In this document: positions 1 to 6,882 of the stretch, one piece after another
Layout: each line of letters starts with the position of its first letter
How positions within the stretch are numbered: position 1 is the stretch's first letter
Source: Hyphomonadaceae bacterium
GTDB taxonomy: Bacteria > Pseudomonadota > Alphaproteobacteria > Caulobacterales > Hyphomonadaceae
DNA length: 19,247 nt
Reading direction: 5' to 3'
NCBI GenBank assembly: GCA_030696545.1
Contig: JAUYSA010000398.1
Span: 1-19,247 of the forward strand
Notes under the pieces: generated by a model
What the model saw: the letters and a program-made list of their open reading frames with translations, nothing else
Databases searched by the model: none
What the model was told of the DNA's origin: nothing
Made by a program: the position numbers and the translations under genes

Positions 1-213
1 GAGGTTCACCCCGAACGGCTTCTTCGTCATTTCGCGGCACCGGCGGATTTCCTTGCGCAGGCCTTCCGGCGTTTTCTGCGTCAGCCCGGTAATGATCCCA
101 AGTCCGCCAGCTTCCGAAACCGCAGCGGCCATCTCGGCGAACCCGACATAGTGCATCCCGCCCTGGATGATCGGATGCTCGATTCCGAACAGTTCGGTGA
201 TGCGCGTTCTCAT
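1..213 (-). CDS. Nitronate monooxygenase / 2-nitropropane dioxygenase family, N-terminal part (runs off the left edge)
   Basis: The first 71 codons of a gene transcribed leftward are present and stay open to base 1. The protein starts MRTRITELFGIEHPIIQGGM and continues through an AAAVSEAGGLGIITG segment. This is the N-terminal beta-strand and glycine-rich FMN-binding region of the nitronate monooxygenase (NMO/2-NPD) TIM-barrel family. These are cytoplasmic flavoenzymes that oxidise nitronates; many bacterial members have no proven substrate. The ATG at 211-213 is preceded by a purine-rich GAGAGGGA. The gene lies 72 bp after the metallophosphatase and in the same direction, so it is probably the distal gene of the catabolic run. 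The catalytic His and the rest of the barrel are outside the window, so activity cannot be judged. Confidence 0.85.
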   Translation of the reverse strand, partial: MRTRITELFGIEHPIIQGGMHYVGFAEMAAAVSEAGGLGIITGLTQKTPEGLRKEIRRCREMTKKPFGVNL

Positions 214-285
214 GCTCGTTCCCTCTCGAATGCCGGACGCATCAGGAAAGGACACGCCGGAAATCGTCAAGCCCGTTCCTGGACG

Positions 286-1071
286 TTACCGGGTGCGATC
301 GACCAGCGGCCGGTTGGGCGAATAATGGACGCGCGCCGCAGGCACGCTGACCAGTTCCTTTTCCGGCCAGCGCAGCGCCGTCAACGCGCCGCCAAAGCAG
401 CATCCAGTGTCGATGCACCAGGTATTGTTGACCGCCTGAACATCCGGCGCGGCCACGTGACCATAAACGATCGCCGGCTCGCCATCATGCTCCAGCGCCC
501 AGTTGCGCCGCACGGGAAATCCGAACCCATCGGTCTCCCCGGTCGTATCGCCATAGAGCGCAAACGACCGCACCTTGCCGTCGCTCCGTCCCAGCATTTC
601 CTTCTTCAGCCCGGCGTGCACCACGACGAGCCTCCCGCCGTCGAGCCAGAGATAAGGCGGCAGCCCCGCGAAATACTTCCGCGCCCGCGCATGGAAAGCC
701 GGGTCCTCCGCCGCCATCTGATCGATCGACATCTGCAGTCCATGAGCGGTCTTCACATTGGCGCCGTTGAGCCAGCGCGCGAACTTGTTGTCGTGATTGC
801 CTTCGACGCACAGCGCAGTTCCGTCTTCGCGCATCGCCATCGCGATCCGCAACACATCCGGTGTCCGCGGCCCGCGATCCGTCAGATCGCCAACAAACAC
901 CAACGTCCGCCCCGCCGGCGGAGTCACACTGACCTGATCACCGTCCCACGCAACGTCATAGCCAAGTTTCTCAAGCAACAGCTCAAGCTCATCCGCGCAG
1001 CCGTGCACGTCGCCAACAATGTCGAAAGGTCCGGCCAGTTCGCGGCGGTCAAAGGACGGCCGCGAACTCAT
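286..1071 (-). CDS. Standalone metallophosphoesterase resembling the phosphatase domain of Pnkp (PrpE-type)
   Basis: This 261-residue cytoplasmic calcineurin-like phosphoesterase has the full binuclear-metal motif set: GDVHG at 20-24, GDLTDRGP at 61-68, GNHD at 91-94, HAG at 152-154 and GH at 204-205. The wording around the motifs (HGCADELELLLEKLGY, ALYGDTTGETDGFGFPVR, CIDTGCCFGGALTALR) recalls the phosphatase domain of bacterial polynucleotide kinase-phosphatase (Pnkp) and PrpE-type Ap4A hydrolases. No kinase or ligase domain is attached. The ATG at 1071 lies 3 bp after the stop of the upstream acyl-CoA dehydrogenase, so the two are very likely co-transcribed. The substrate is unknown. Candidates are dinucleoside polyphosphates, 2',3'-cyclic phosphates or a metabolite phosphate of the surrounding pathway. 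Family assignment is firm; the Pnkp resemblance is from memory. Confidence 0.9.
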   Translation of the reverse strand: MSSRPSFDRRELAGPFDIVGDVHGCADELELLLEKLGYDVAWDGDQVSVTPPAGRTLVFVGDLTDRGPRTPDVLRIAMAMREDGTALCVEGNHDNKFARWLNGANVKTAHGLQMSIDQMAAEDPAFHARARKYFAGLPPYLWLDGGRLVVVHAGLKKEMLGRSDGKVRSFALYGDTTGETDGFGFPVRRNWALEHDGEPAIVYGHVAAPDVQAVNNTWCIDTGCCFGGALTALRWPEKELVSVPAARVHYSPNRPLVDRTR

Positions 1072-1074
1072 GGC

Positions 1075-2238
1075 TTAAAGCGTCCGCGCGATCAGCAGCT
1101 TCATGATCTCGTTGGTGCCGCCATAGATGCGCTGGATGCGAACATCGCGATACATGCGGCTGATCGGATACTCGTCCATGAAGCCATAGCCGCCGAACAG
1201 CTGCAGGCAGCGATCCACGATCTTGCCTTCGAGATCGGAGAGCCAGTATTTCGCCATCGACGCCGTCGATGCATCCAGCTTGCCCTGAAGATGCACGCCG
1301 ATGCAGTGATTCACAAACACGCGCGCAACCGTCGCCTCGGTCTTGCACTCGGCCAACACGAACTGTGTGTTCTGGAAGTCGATGATCTTCTTGCCGAAGG
1401 CCTGGCGCTGCTTCACGTAGTCGATCGTCAGCTCCAGCGCCTTCTCGATCGTCGCAATCGCCTGCACGGCGATGTTCAAGCGCTCCTGCGGCAGCTGACC
1501 CATCAGCTGGTAGAAGCCCTTGCCCTCTTCCGTGCCGAGCAGGTTCTCCGCCGGTATTTTCACCTCGTTGAAGAACAGCTCGGACGTATCCTGCGCGTCC
1601 TGCCCCATCTTCTTCAGATTGCGGCCGCGTTCAAAACCCTCGGCGCCATCCGTCTCGAGGAACACGAGAGACACGCCCTTGGCGCCCTGCGCCGGATCGG
1701 TCTTGGCGACCACGCAGATCAGGTTCGCAGTCTGGCCGTTGGTGATGAACGTCTTCGAGCCATTGATGACATAGCCATTGCCCGAACGCTTGGCCGTCGT
1801 CTTGATGCCCTGCAGGTCCGAGCCAGCGCCCGGCTCGGTCATCGCGATGGCGGAAACCAGTTCGCCCGTCGCCATGCGCGGCAGCCAGCGCTTCTTCTGT
1901 TCCTCGGTGCCGTAGTGAAGGATGTACGGCATCACGATCGCATTGTGCAGCGAGGCGCCGAACCCATCGACGCCCTGCTTGCCGAGCTGTTCCATCAGCA
2001 CGACTTCGTGGCGATAGTCGCCGCCCATGCCGCCATACTCTTCCGGCATCGACAGGCCGAGCAGGCCGGCCTCGCCCGCCTCGTTCCACATCTCGCGGTC
2101 GACGCAGTGCTGGGCGCGCCATTTTTCCACCCGCTCAGCCGGGGCATGCTGCTGGAAGAACTTGCCGACGGAATCCTCGAACATGCGGATTTCCTCATCC
2201 TGCATGAAATCAGGCCGTTCGACGCTCAGGACAGACAT
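1075..2238 (-). CDS. Acyl-CoA dehydrogenase, long-chain type
   Basis: This 387-residue FAD-dependent acyl-CoA dehydrogenase would catalyse alpha,beta-dehydrogenation of acyl-CoA, the first step of beta-oxidation, passing electrons to ETF. The FAD/substrate motif AMTEPGAGSDLQG is near residue 135 and the C-terminal signature GGYGFMDEYPISRMYRD is near 350. The MCAD catalytic position reads YGGTNEI, with no Glu. The catalytic base is instead expected to be the Glu of LPQERL, about residue 252, as in LCAD and isovaleryl-CoA dehydrogenase. Start choice: a GTG at 2244 is in frame, but GGAG sits 5 bp before the ATG at 2238 and overlaps that GTG, so ATG 2238 is preferred. The next gene, the phosphatase, starts 3 bp after its stop. 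Substrate chain length cannot be read from sequence. Confidence 0.93.
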   Translation of the reverse strand: MSVLSVERPDFMQDEEIRMFEDSVGKFFQQHAPAERVEKWRAQHCVDREMWNEAGEAGLLGLSMPEEYGGMGGDYRHEVVLMEQLGKQGVDGFGASLHNAIVMPYILHYGTEEQKKRWLPRMATGELVSAIAMTEPGAGSDLQGIKTTAKRSGNGYVINGSKTFITNGQTANLICVVAKTDPAQGAKGVSLVFLETDGAEGFERGRNLKKMGQDAQDTSELFFNEVKIPAENLLGTEEGKGFYQLMGQLPQERLNIAVQAIATIEKALELTIDYVKQRQAFGKKIIDFQNTQFVLAECKTEATVARVFVNHCIGVHLQGKLDASTASMAKYWLSDLEGKIVDRCLQLFGGYGFMDEYPISRMYRDVRIQRIYGGTNEIMKLLIARTL

Positions 2239-2343
2239 AGTCACTCCGATAGCTGTAAAAGCTGCATTACGCGCACGGCATCCTGCACACCGAAGCGCGC
2301 AAGTCCACGCGAACTTTGGGCGGCTCCCGCCTTCCCTCGCGTC

Positions 2344-4197
2344 CTACGTCAGCTTGACCACCCCGGGGGCTGCGTCCGGGGCGAACAGGGCCGCCACATC
2401 GCCGGCACGATGATCCTGCGCGACGCGCTGGTTCACATAGCCCTTGTCGGTAATCTCGCCCGCATCCAGCGACGGCGGCGTGGTGAGAATCTTGAACCGG
2501 CCAACCTTGCGTGACGATCCCGACTGCGTCGCATTGAACGCCGCCAGCTTTTGCGCAACCTTCGCCGTAAGTTCGCCAACCGCCTTGGCGCCATCGCCGC
2601 CCGCGGCTTCCATGGCGGCCTTCATGGCGGCAGGCGACGGCCACATCAGCGCTCCAACAAAAGCCTTGTCCTGCCCGCACACGACCGCATCCGCCACAAG
2701 CGGCGCACACGCCGCCACGATGTCCGGCCGCAGCGTGCCGACCGACACCCATGTTCCAGAGTTGAGCTTGAAGTCCTCCGTCACGCGGCCATCGAACACG
2801 AGACCTTTTTCCGGATGCCCGGGATCGGAAAACCGCGCCGCATCGCCGAGGCAATAGAAGCCTTCTTCGTCGAACACTTCCTTGTTCTTCTCCGGCAGGT
2901 TCAGATAGCCCGTCATCACCATCGGGCCTTTGACACGCACTTCCATCTTGTTCCCGACAGGAACAAGTTTCAGCGTCTGCCCCGGCAGCGGCAGGCCGAC
3001 CATGCCGACGCGTTCCAGCTCCCAGTGAACCATGGTGACGGCCTGCGTCTCGGTCGCGCCATACATCGTCGTCAGCGGAATACGCTCGCCGGTCGAATCA
3101 ATCGCCAGCGCCTGGATGCGGTCATAGATATCGTCCGACAGCGTCGCCCCGCCATAGACCATGTATTTCATGCGGCTGAAGAAGGCATCGCGGAAAGCCG
3201 CGTCCTGCTCCATCGCCTCGGCCAGCATCGCATAGGCGATCGGGGCGGAGCCGAAATATTGCGGCCTCACCTCGGCCGCGTTCTTCATCGTCGTCTCGAA
3301 CAAGCCAGGCATCGGCCTGCCCTCGTCGATATGGAATGTGCCGCCAAGAGCGAGGCATCCATTGTAGTTCACATTGCCGCCGGAGATATGGCTCCACGGC
3401 ATCCAGTCGAGATTCTGCAAGACCTCGTTCGGATCATGATCCGGCAGCGGCTGGTCCAGCGCGTTGCGCGCCGCGATCTGCGCCGTCATCTGTCCTTGGC
3501 TCTGCGGCGCGGGCTTCGGCATGCCAGTAGAGCCCGACGTGAACAGGTATTTGCCGATTGAATCCGGCCCAAGCCAGTCCATCGCCGTATCGACCACCGA
3601 AGTAACTGGCGTTTCCGCCAGCTTCGCAAAGGCTTCCGAGCCTACCGATCCGTCAGCCGAAATAACGGCCACGCCTTCCAGCGGCAATGTCGCCAGCGCC
3701 TTCCGGAACGGGTCCATCGTCTGCACGAAGATCGCCTTCGGCTGCACCGCGTTGAAGCAATGCTTCAGCTTCGCAAAATCGGTCGACATCAGCGAATACG
3801 CCATCGAGATCGGCGTCGCCGGCGCTCCGATACGCTGGGCCGCCATCGACATCAGCGCGTGTTCAATCGAATTGCCCGACAGGATCAACAGCGGCGCATC
3901 CGGCCCCAGCCCGCGATCCAGCAACGCCTGCGCCAGCGACCGCGTGACCTTGGCGCCCTCGCCATAGGTAACGGCGCGCCACGGCCCATGATTAGGCGTA
4001 CGCTGCTTCAGCCATGGCCGGTCCGGATGCTCAGCCGCCCGCTCATCCAGCACGTGTGGGATTGAGCGCGGCACAGGCCCCATCGGCGTACGCGACGAGA
4101 GATAGACAACCCCGTTCTCGCCCCGCCGGACATCAATGTCCGGGGCCTTGAACGGCAGCTTGCGAAATGGCGGTAGCTTTGCGGCGTCCGCGGGCAT
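2344..4197 (-). CDS. fcs: AMP-forming acyl-CoA ligase of the feruloyl-CoA synthase type
   Basis: This 617-residue ANL-superfamily ligase activates a carboxylic acid to an acyl-adenylate and then to its CoA thioester in the cytoplasm. Visible motifs are the P-loop TSGSTGMPK at 220-228, YGATE at 379-383, the GD of the A7 motif at 451-452 and the C-terminal ITDKGYVNQR at 582-591, where Lys585 is the expected adenylation lysine. The length and the segment FKLNSGTWVSVGTLR (476-490) are typical of feruloyl-CoA synthases, which act on hydroxycinnamates. The real substrate may be another aromatic or branched acid. The ATG at 4197 has an AGGA about 8 bp upstream. The next gene starts 105 bp after its stop. 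A near copy of the TetR operator half-site lies about 32-44 bp upstream of the start, so this gene may also have its own regulated promoter. Confidence 0.88.
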   Translation of the reverse strand: MPADAAKLPPFRKLPFKAPDIDVRRGENGVVYLSSRTPMGPVPRSIPHVLDERAAEHPDRPWLKQRTPNHGPWRAVTYGEGAKVTRSLAQALLDRGLGPDAPLLILSGNSIEHALMSMAAQRIGAPATPISMAYSLMSTDFAKLKHCFNAVQPKAIFVQTMDPFRKALATLPLEGVAVISADGSVGSEAFAKLAETPVTSVVDTAMDWLGPDSIGKYLFTSGSTGMPKPAPQSQGQMTAQIAARNALDQPLPDHDPNEVLQNLDWMPWSHISGGNVNYNGCLALGGTFHIDEGRPMPGLFETTMKNAAEVRPQYFGSAPIAYAMLAEAMEQDAAFRDAFFSRMKYMVYGGATLSDDIYDRIQALAIDSTGERIPLTTMYGATETQAVTMVHWELERVGMVGLPLPGQTLKLVPVGNKMEVRVKGPMVMTGYLNLPEKNKEVFDEEGFYCLGDAARFSDPGHPEKGLVFDGRVTEDFKLNSGTWVSVGTLRPDIVAACAPLVADAVVCGQDKAFVGALMWPSPAAMKAAMEAAGGDGAKAVGELTAKVAQKLAAFNATQSGSSRKVGRFKILTTPPSLDAGEITDKGYVNQRVAQDHRAGDVAALFAPDAAPGVVKLT

Positions 4198-4228
4198 GGG
4201 TAGTCCTCCGGCAGTCTTTTATTTTGCC

Positions 4229-4241
4229 AGACAGTATCAAG
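4229..4241 (-). promoter_or_regulatory. Possible TetR half-site and -35 element upstream of the CoA ligase
   Basis: Read on the minus strand this is CTTGATACTGTCT. It matches 12 of 13 bases of CTTGACACTGTCT at 8307-8319, which is part of the palindromic operator in front of the TetR gene. TTGATA within it could serve as a -35 element, with an AT-rich AAAATAAAA downstream as a weak -10 region, about 25 bp before the ATG. The site lies in the 73-bp gap between the KAS III and ligase genes. Similarity is visible; function is inferred. Confidence 0.35.
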
Positions 4242-4270
4242 GCGCGCCCGCGCCACAACTCCCAATCCCG

Positions 4271-5392
4271 TTACGCGGCCTTCTCGACGAACACTGTCCC
4301 GGCGGAATACCCGGCGCCGAACGAACAGATCAGGCCCTTTTCGCCCGGCCGGAAATCGCTCGAATGCCTGTGGAAGGCGATGATCGACCCCGCTGACGAT
4401 GTGTTCGCATAAGTGTCGAGAACGGTGGGGCTCTCGTCTTCGCTCGCCTCATGTCCGAGCACTTTCGCGGCGATCAGACGGTTCATGCTGGCATTGGCCT
4501 GATGCAGCCACATGCGCTTCAGGTCCGTCGCACGGATGCCGAGGCGGTCCATCTCGGCCTGGATCATGGACGACACCATCGGCACGACTTCCTTGAACAC
4601 TTTACGTCCTTCCTGGACGAAAAGCTTGTCGGTCTTGCCAACGCCCTCGGGCGCGGCGCGATTGAGGAAGCCGAAATTGTTGCGGATGTTGTTGGAGAAT
4701 TGCGTCTTCAGATGCGTACTCAGGATGGACCAGTGATCCTTCGGCGCAATTTCTTCCGCCTCGATCAGCACCGCCGTCGCCACGTCGCCGAAGATGAAAT
4801 GGCTATCGCGGTCGGTGAAATTCAGATGCCCGGAACAGATTTCCGGGTTCACCATCAGCACCGTCTTCGCGTGCCCCGCCCGCACGAAATCCGCGCCCGT
4901 CTGGATGCCGAACGTCGCCGACGAGCACGCCACGTTCATATCGAACGCAAAGCCCTCCGCCCCAAGCGCCGCCTGCACTTCGACGGCCATCGCCGGATAG
5001 GCGCGCTGCATGTTCGACGCCGCGCAAATCACCGCGTCGACATCCTTGCCCGTCCGCCCCGCCCGCTCCAGCGCTTCCTTCGCGGCGTTCACGGCAATCT
5101 CGGCCAGTACGGAGATCTGGTCGTTCGGACGTTCCGGAATATGCGGCCGCATCACCTTCGGATCGATCACGCCGGCCTTGTCGATGACAAACCGGGATTT
5201 GATCCCTGACGCCTTCTCGATGAACTCCACCGACGAATGCGCCTTGGCCTCAACCCGGCCAGCCGCGATGTCTTCCGCGTGCTCGGCATTCCAGTTGTCC
5301 GTCCAGGCATTCAGGCTGGCGACCAGCTCGGCGTTCGAAACCGATTGCGGCGGAGTATAAAGCCCGGTCGCCGAAATGACGGGACGCGACAT
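4271..5392 (-). CDS. Long-form beta-ketoacyl-ACP synthase III (FabH-like thiolase fold)
   Basis: This 373-residue condensing enzyme has the KAS III triad: Cys156 in DMNVACSSATFG, His297 in WLHQAN and Asn330 in YANTSSAG. It ends with the typical glycine-rich SFGAGYSAGTVFV. KAS III enzymes condense an acyl-CoA with malonyl-ACP. The protein is longer than housekeeping FabH (about 317 residues), with an extended N-terminal half carrying SSVEFIEKASGIKSR. This recalls the Pseudomonas PA3286-type FabH that channels medium-chain acyl-CoA from beta-oxidation into fatty-acid synthesis; that comparison is from memory. An ATG at 5392 preceded by GAGGT with 7-bp spacing is chosen. The frame stays open upstream to 5497, but that part has no SD and overlaps the preceding gene's end. 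Sitting inside a degradative run suggests it uses a pathway acyl-CoA rather than acetyl-CoA. Confidence 0.9.
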   Translation of the reverse strand: MSRPVISATGLYTPPQSVSNAELVASLNAWTDNWNAEHAEDIAAGRVEAKAHSSVEFIEKASGIKSRFVIDKAGVIDPKVMRPHIPERPNDQISVLAEIAVNAAKEALERAGRTGKDVDAVICAASNMQRAYPAMAVEVQAALGAEGFAFDMNVACSSATFGIQTGADFVRAGHAKTVLMVNPEICSGHLNFTDRDSHFIFGDVATAVLIEAEEIAPKDHWSILSTHLKTQFSNNIRNNFGFLNRAAPEGVGKTDKLFVQEGRKVFKEVVPMVSSMIQAEMDRLGIRATDLKRMWLHQANASMNRLIAAKVLGHEASEDESPTVLDTYANTSSAGSIIAFHRHSSDFRPGEKGLICSFGAGYSAGTVFVEKAA

Positions 5393-5418
5393 GAGAACAC
5401 CTCGAATTGACTGCGCGT

Positions 5419-5447
5419 GGTTTAGACCCGGCGGGCGATACCGTCGA
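5419..5447 (-). promoter_or_regulatory. Possible Caulobacter-type housekeeping promoter for the KAS III gene
   Basis: On the minus strand TCGACGG (5447-5441) is followed after 14 bp by TCTAAACC (5426-5419). This fits loosely the Caulobacter sigma-73 consensus TTGACGS-N10-14-GCTANAWC. It would give a leader of roughly 20 bases before the ATG at 5392. It lies in the 86-bp gap after the kinase gene, so the KAS III gene could be transcribed both by read-through and from here. Pattern only; not strong. Confidence 0.3.
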
Positions 5448-5478
5448 GTAGGCAGCTGTGACCCAGCGGAACGGCTTG

Positions 5479-6882
5479 CTACCCGTGGCCCAGACACTCC
5501 GCCACGCCGGGATAACTGGGTTGGTCGACCATAGCCTGCGCCAGGACGCTGTCGCGCAGATAGGCATGCAGATCAGCCCGGCCGATATCGATCTCGCCCA
5601 GCCGGATCGCCTTGCATAGCGAATCACGCAGCTCGGAGACATCGCCCGGCGCGCCCAGTAACGCCCGCAAGGCTTGCGTCTCCCACCCCGCCGCATCCGC
5701 GCCAAAGGTCAGCTCGCGCAGCGCAATATCGACGGAGTTCGCGGCAACCCGCGCCAGGAACTGGTTCCGTCCCTCCAGCCCGGCCGACGCTTCGTTGCGC
5801 AGGAAATCCCGCACGCCTTTCAACAACTCATCCGAACGCGGCAGCTCGGTTGTCGACAAAGTCTGCAGCGCAGGCTGCGGTTTACGAACCGCCCCGGGAA
5901 TAATGAGATTCACGCAATCGATCTGGCATTCCGATGATCGCCGACCGATTGCCGGCCGCTCTACGCTCGTCTCGCTGCCATCGCGATAGGACGCCGCCAT
6001 GGAGAGACACCCCACGGCCCACCAGAACGAGCCGAAGATTTCCCAGAACCGAACCGCGTCGCGATCAACCGCCTCACCTGATACGGACTCGTAGCCAGCA
6101 ATCAGATCATCCAGTTCGCCGAATCCGCCCACCGGCTTGCCCGGCACGCCGAACCGCCAGGAACGCGTCACCAGCCAGCCAAGGTCGCGCATCGGGTCGC
6201 CGATATGCGCCAGCTCCCAGTCAAGCACCGCGGCAATACCTTTGCCTGGCTGCACGATGAAATTGCCATTTCTGAAATCGCTGTGCACCAAAGTCAGCGG
6301 CCGCTGCTTTGGCAGGTTCTTCAGCAACCACATGGCCGTGAAGTCGATCATCGGCTGGGGCGTCTCGAATTCGAGATAGGACGCGTGCGTTTTTCGCACG
6401 GAATGCTCCGCGTCGAACGACTCAAGGATTCGATCGAGGCCGCTCGCCGCAACATCGGCTCTGTGCAGTCGGGCCAGTATTTCCCCACTCTGCCGCGCCA
6501 GCATCCCGCGCGTCGTCTCCAGCTCTGGCGCGCGCGCGATCTTCGCGCCCAGCGTTTCGCCGTCGATCCACTCCATCACAATGCCTGTACCCAGCCCGTC
6601 GCCCGGCTCCAGCATCATGAACACGCGCGGTCCCGGCACCCCTGCCTCCGTCGCCGCTGCAAACAACTTCGCCTCGACATCCAGCCCCGGCCCCATGCCG
6701 AGGGCCGACCGACCATCATGCGGCGCACGCCGCAGCGCCATCACCTGCTGGCGTCCGTCCAAGCGCACGCCCAACCGATAGGTCTCCCGGCTTGCGCCAG
6801 CGGACAGTCGCTCGCACGCGACAAGCGCCTCGAAGCCCTGCATTCGCCGCAGCGCGTTCTCGAGCTTTGCGACATCGATCAT
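5479..6882 (-). CDS. Aminoglycoside-phosphotransferase-like acyl-CoA kinase fused to a DUF6285-like (LvaB-like) domain
   Basis: This is a 467-residue two-part protein. Residues about 20-300 form an APH/choline-kinase-like fold with catalytic HSDFRNGN at 200-207 (Asp202, Asn207) and the metal-binding DWE at 221-223 followed by GDPMRDLGWLV. This is the subclass linked to acyl-CoA dehydrogenases (ACAD10/ACAD11, bacterial LvaA) that phosphorylates the hydroxyl of 4-hydroxyacyl-CoA. Residues about 350-467 (FLRNEASAGLEGRNQFLARVAANS, then LRDSLCKAIRLGEIDI and SVLAQAMVDQPSYPG) look like DUF6285, normally a separate small protein next to such kinases. The ATG at 6882 overlaps the upstream dehydrogenase stop as ATGA, a strong sign of translational coupling; an open frame further upstream is ignored for this reason. 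Kinase family is firm, DUF6285 assignment fairly likely, substrate inferred. Confidence 0.85.
   Translation of the reverse strand: MIDVAKLENALRRMQGFEALVACERLSAGASRETYRLGVRLDGRQQVMALRRAPHDGRSALGMGPGLDVEAKLFAAATEAGVPGPRVFMMLEPGDGLGTGIVMEWIDGETLGAKIARAPELETTRGMLARQSGEILARLHRADVAASGLDRILESFDAEHSVRKTHASYLEFETPQPMIDFTAMWLLKNLPKQRPLTLVHSDFRNGNFIVQPGKGIAAVLDWELAHIGDPMRDLGWLVTRSWRFGVPGKPVGGFGELDDLIAGYESVSGEAVDRDAVRFWEIFGSFWWAVGCLSMAASYRDGSETSVERPAIGRRSSECQIDCVNLIIPGAVRKPQPALQTLSTTELPRSDELLKGVRDFLRNEASAGLEGRNQFLARVAANSVDIALRELTFGADAAGWETQALRALLGAPGDVSELRDSLCKAIRLGEIDIGRADLHAYLRDSVLAQAMVDQPSYPGVAECLGHG

Noticed and set aside
2036..2244. GTG at 2244 as the start of the long-chain-type acyl-CoA dehydrogenase.
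   Set aside because: The only good ribosome site, GGAG, overlaps this GTG and is correctly placed for the ATG at 2238.
2328..2340. GGCGG-CTC-CCGCC hairpin after the CoA ligase gene as a terminator.
   Set aside because: The stem is only 5 bp, no T-run follows on the minus strand, and the next gene continues in the same direction shortly after.
151..2514. A 787-codon plus-strand open frame, plus many other long antisense frames, e.g. 2551-3561 and 16355-17449.
   Set aside because: They lie opposite clearly conserved genes and have low-complexity Arg/His/Ala-rich translations with no family motifs. They are frames kept open by GC-rich codon bias.
4289..4300. A further ACACTGTC copy of the TetR motif near the KAS III 3' end.
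   Set aside because: It falls in codons for the conserved GTVFVE end of the KAS III protein and matches only part of the motif, so chance is likely.
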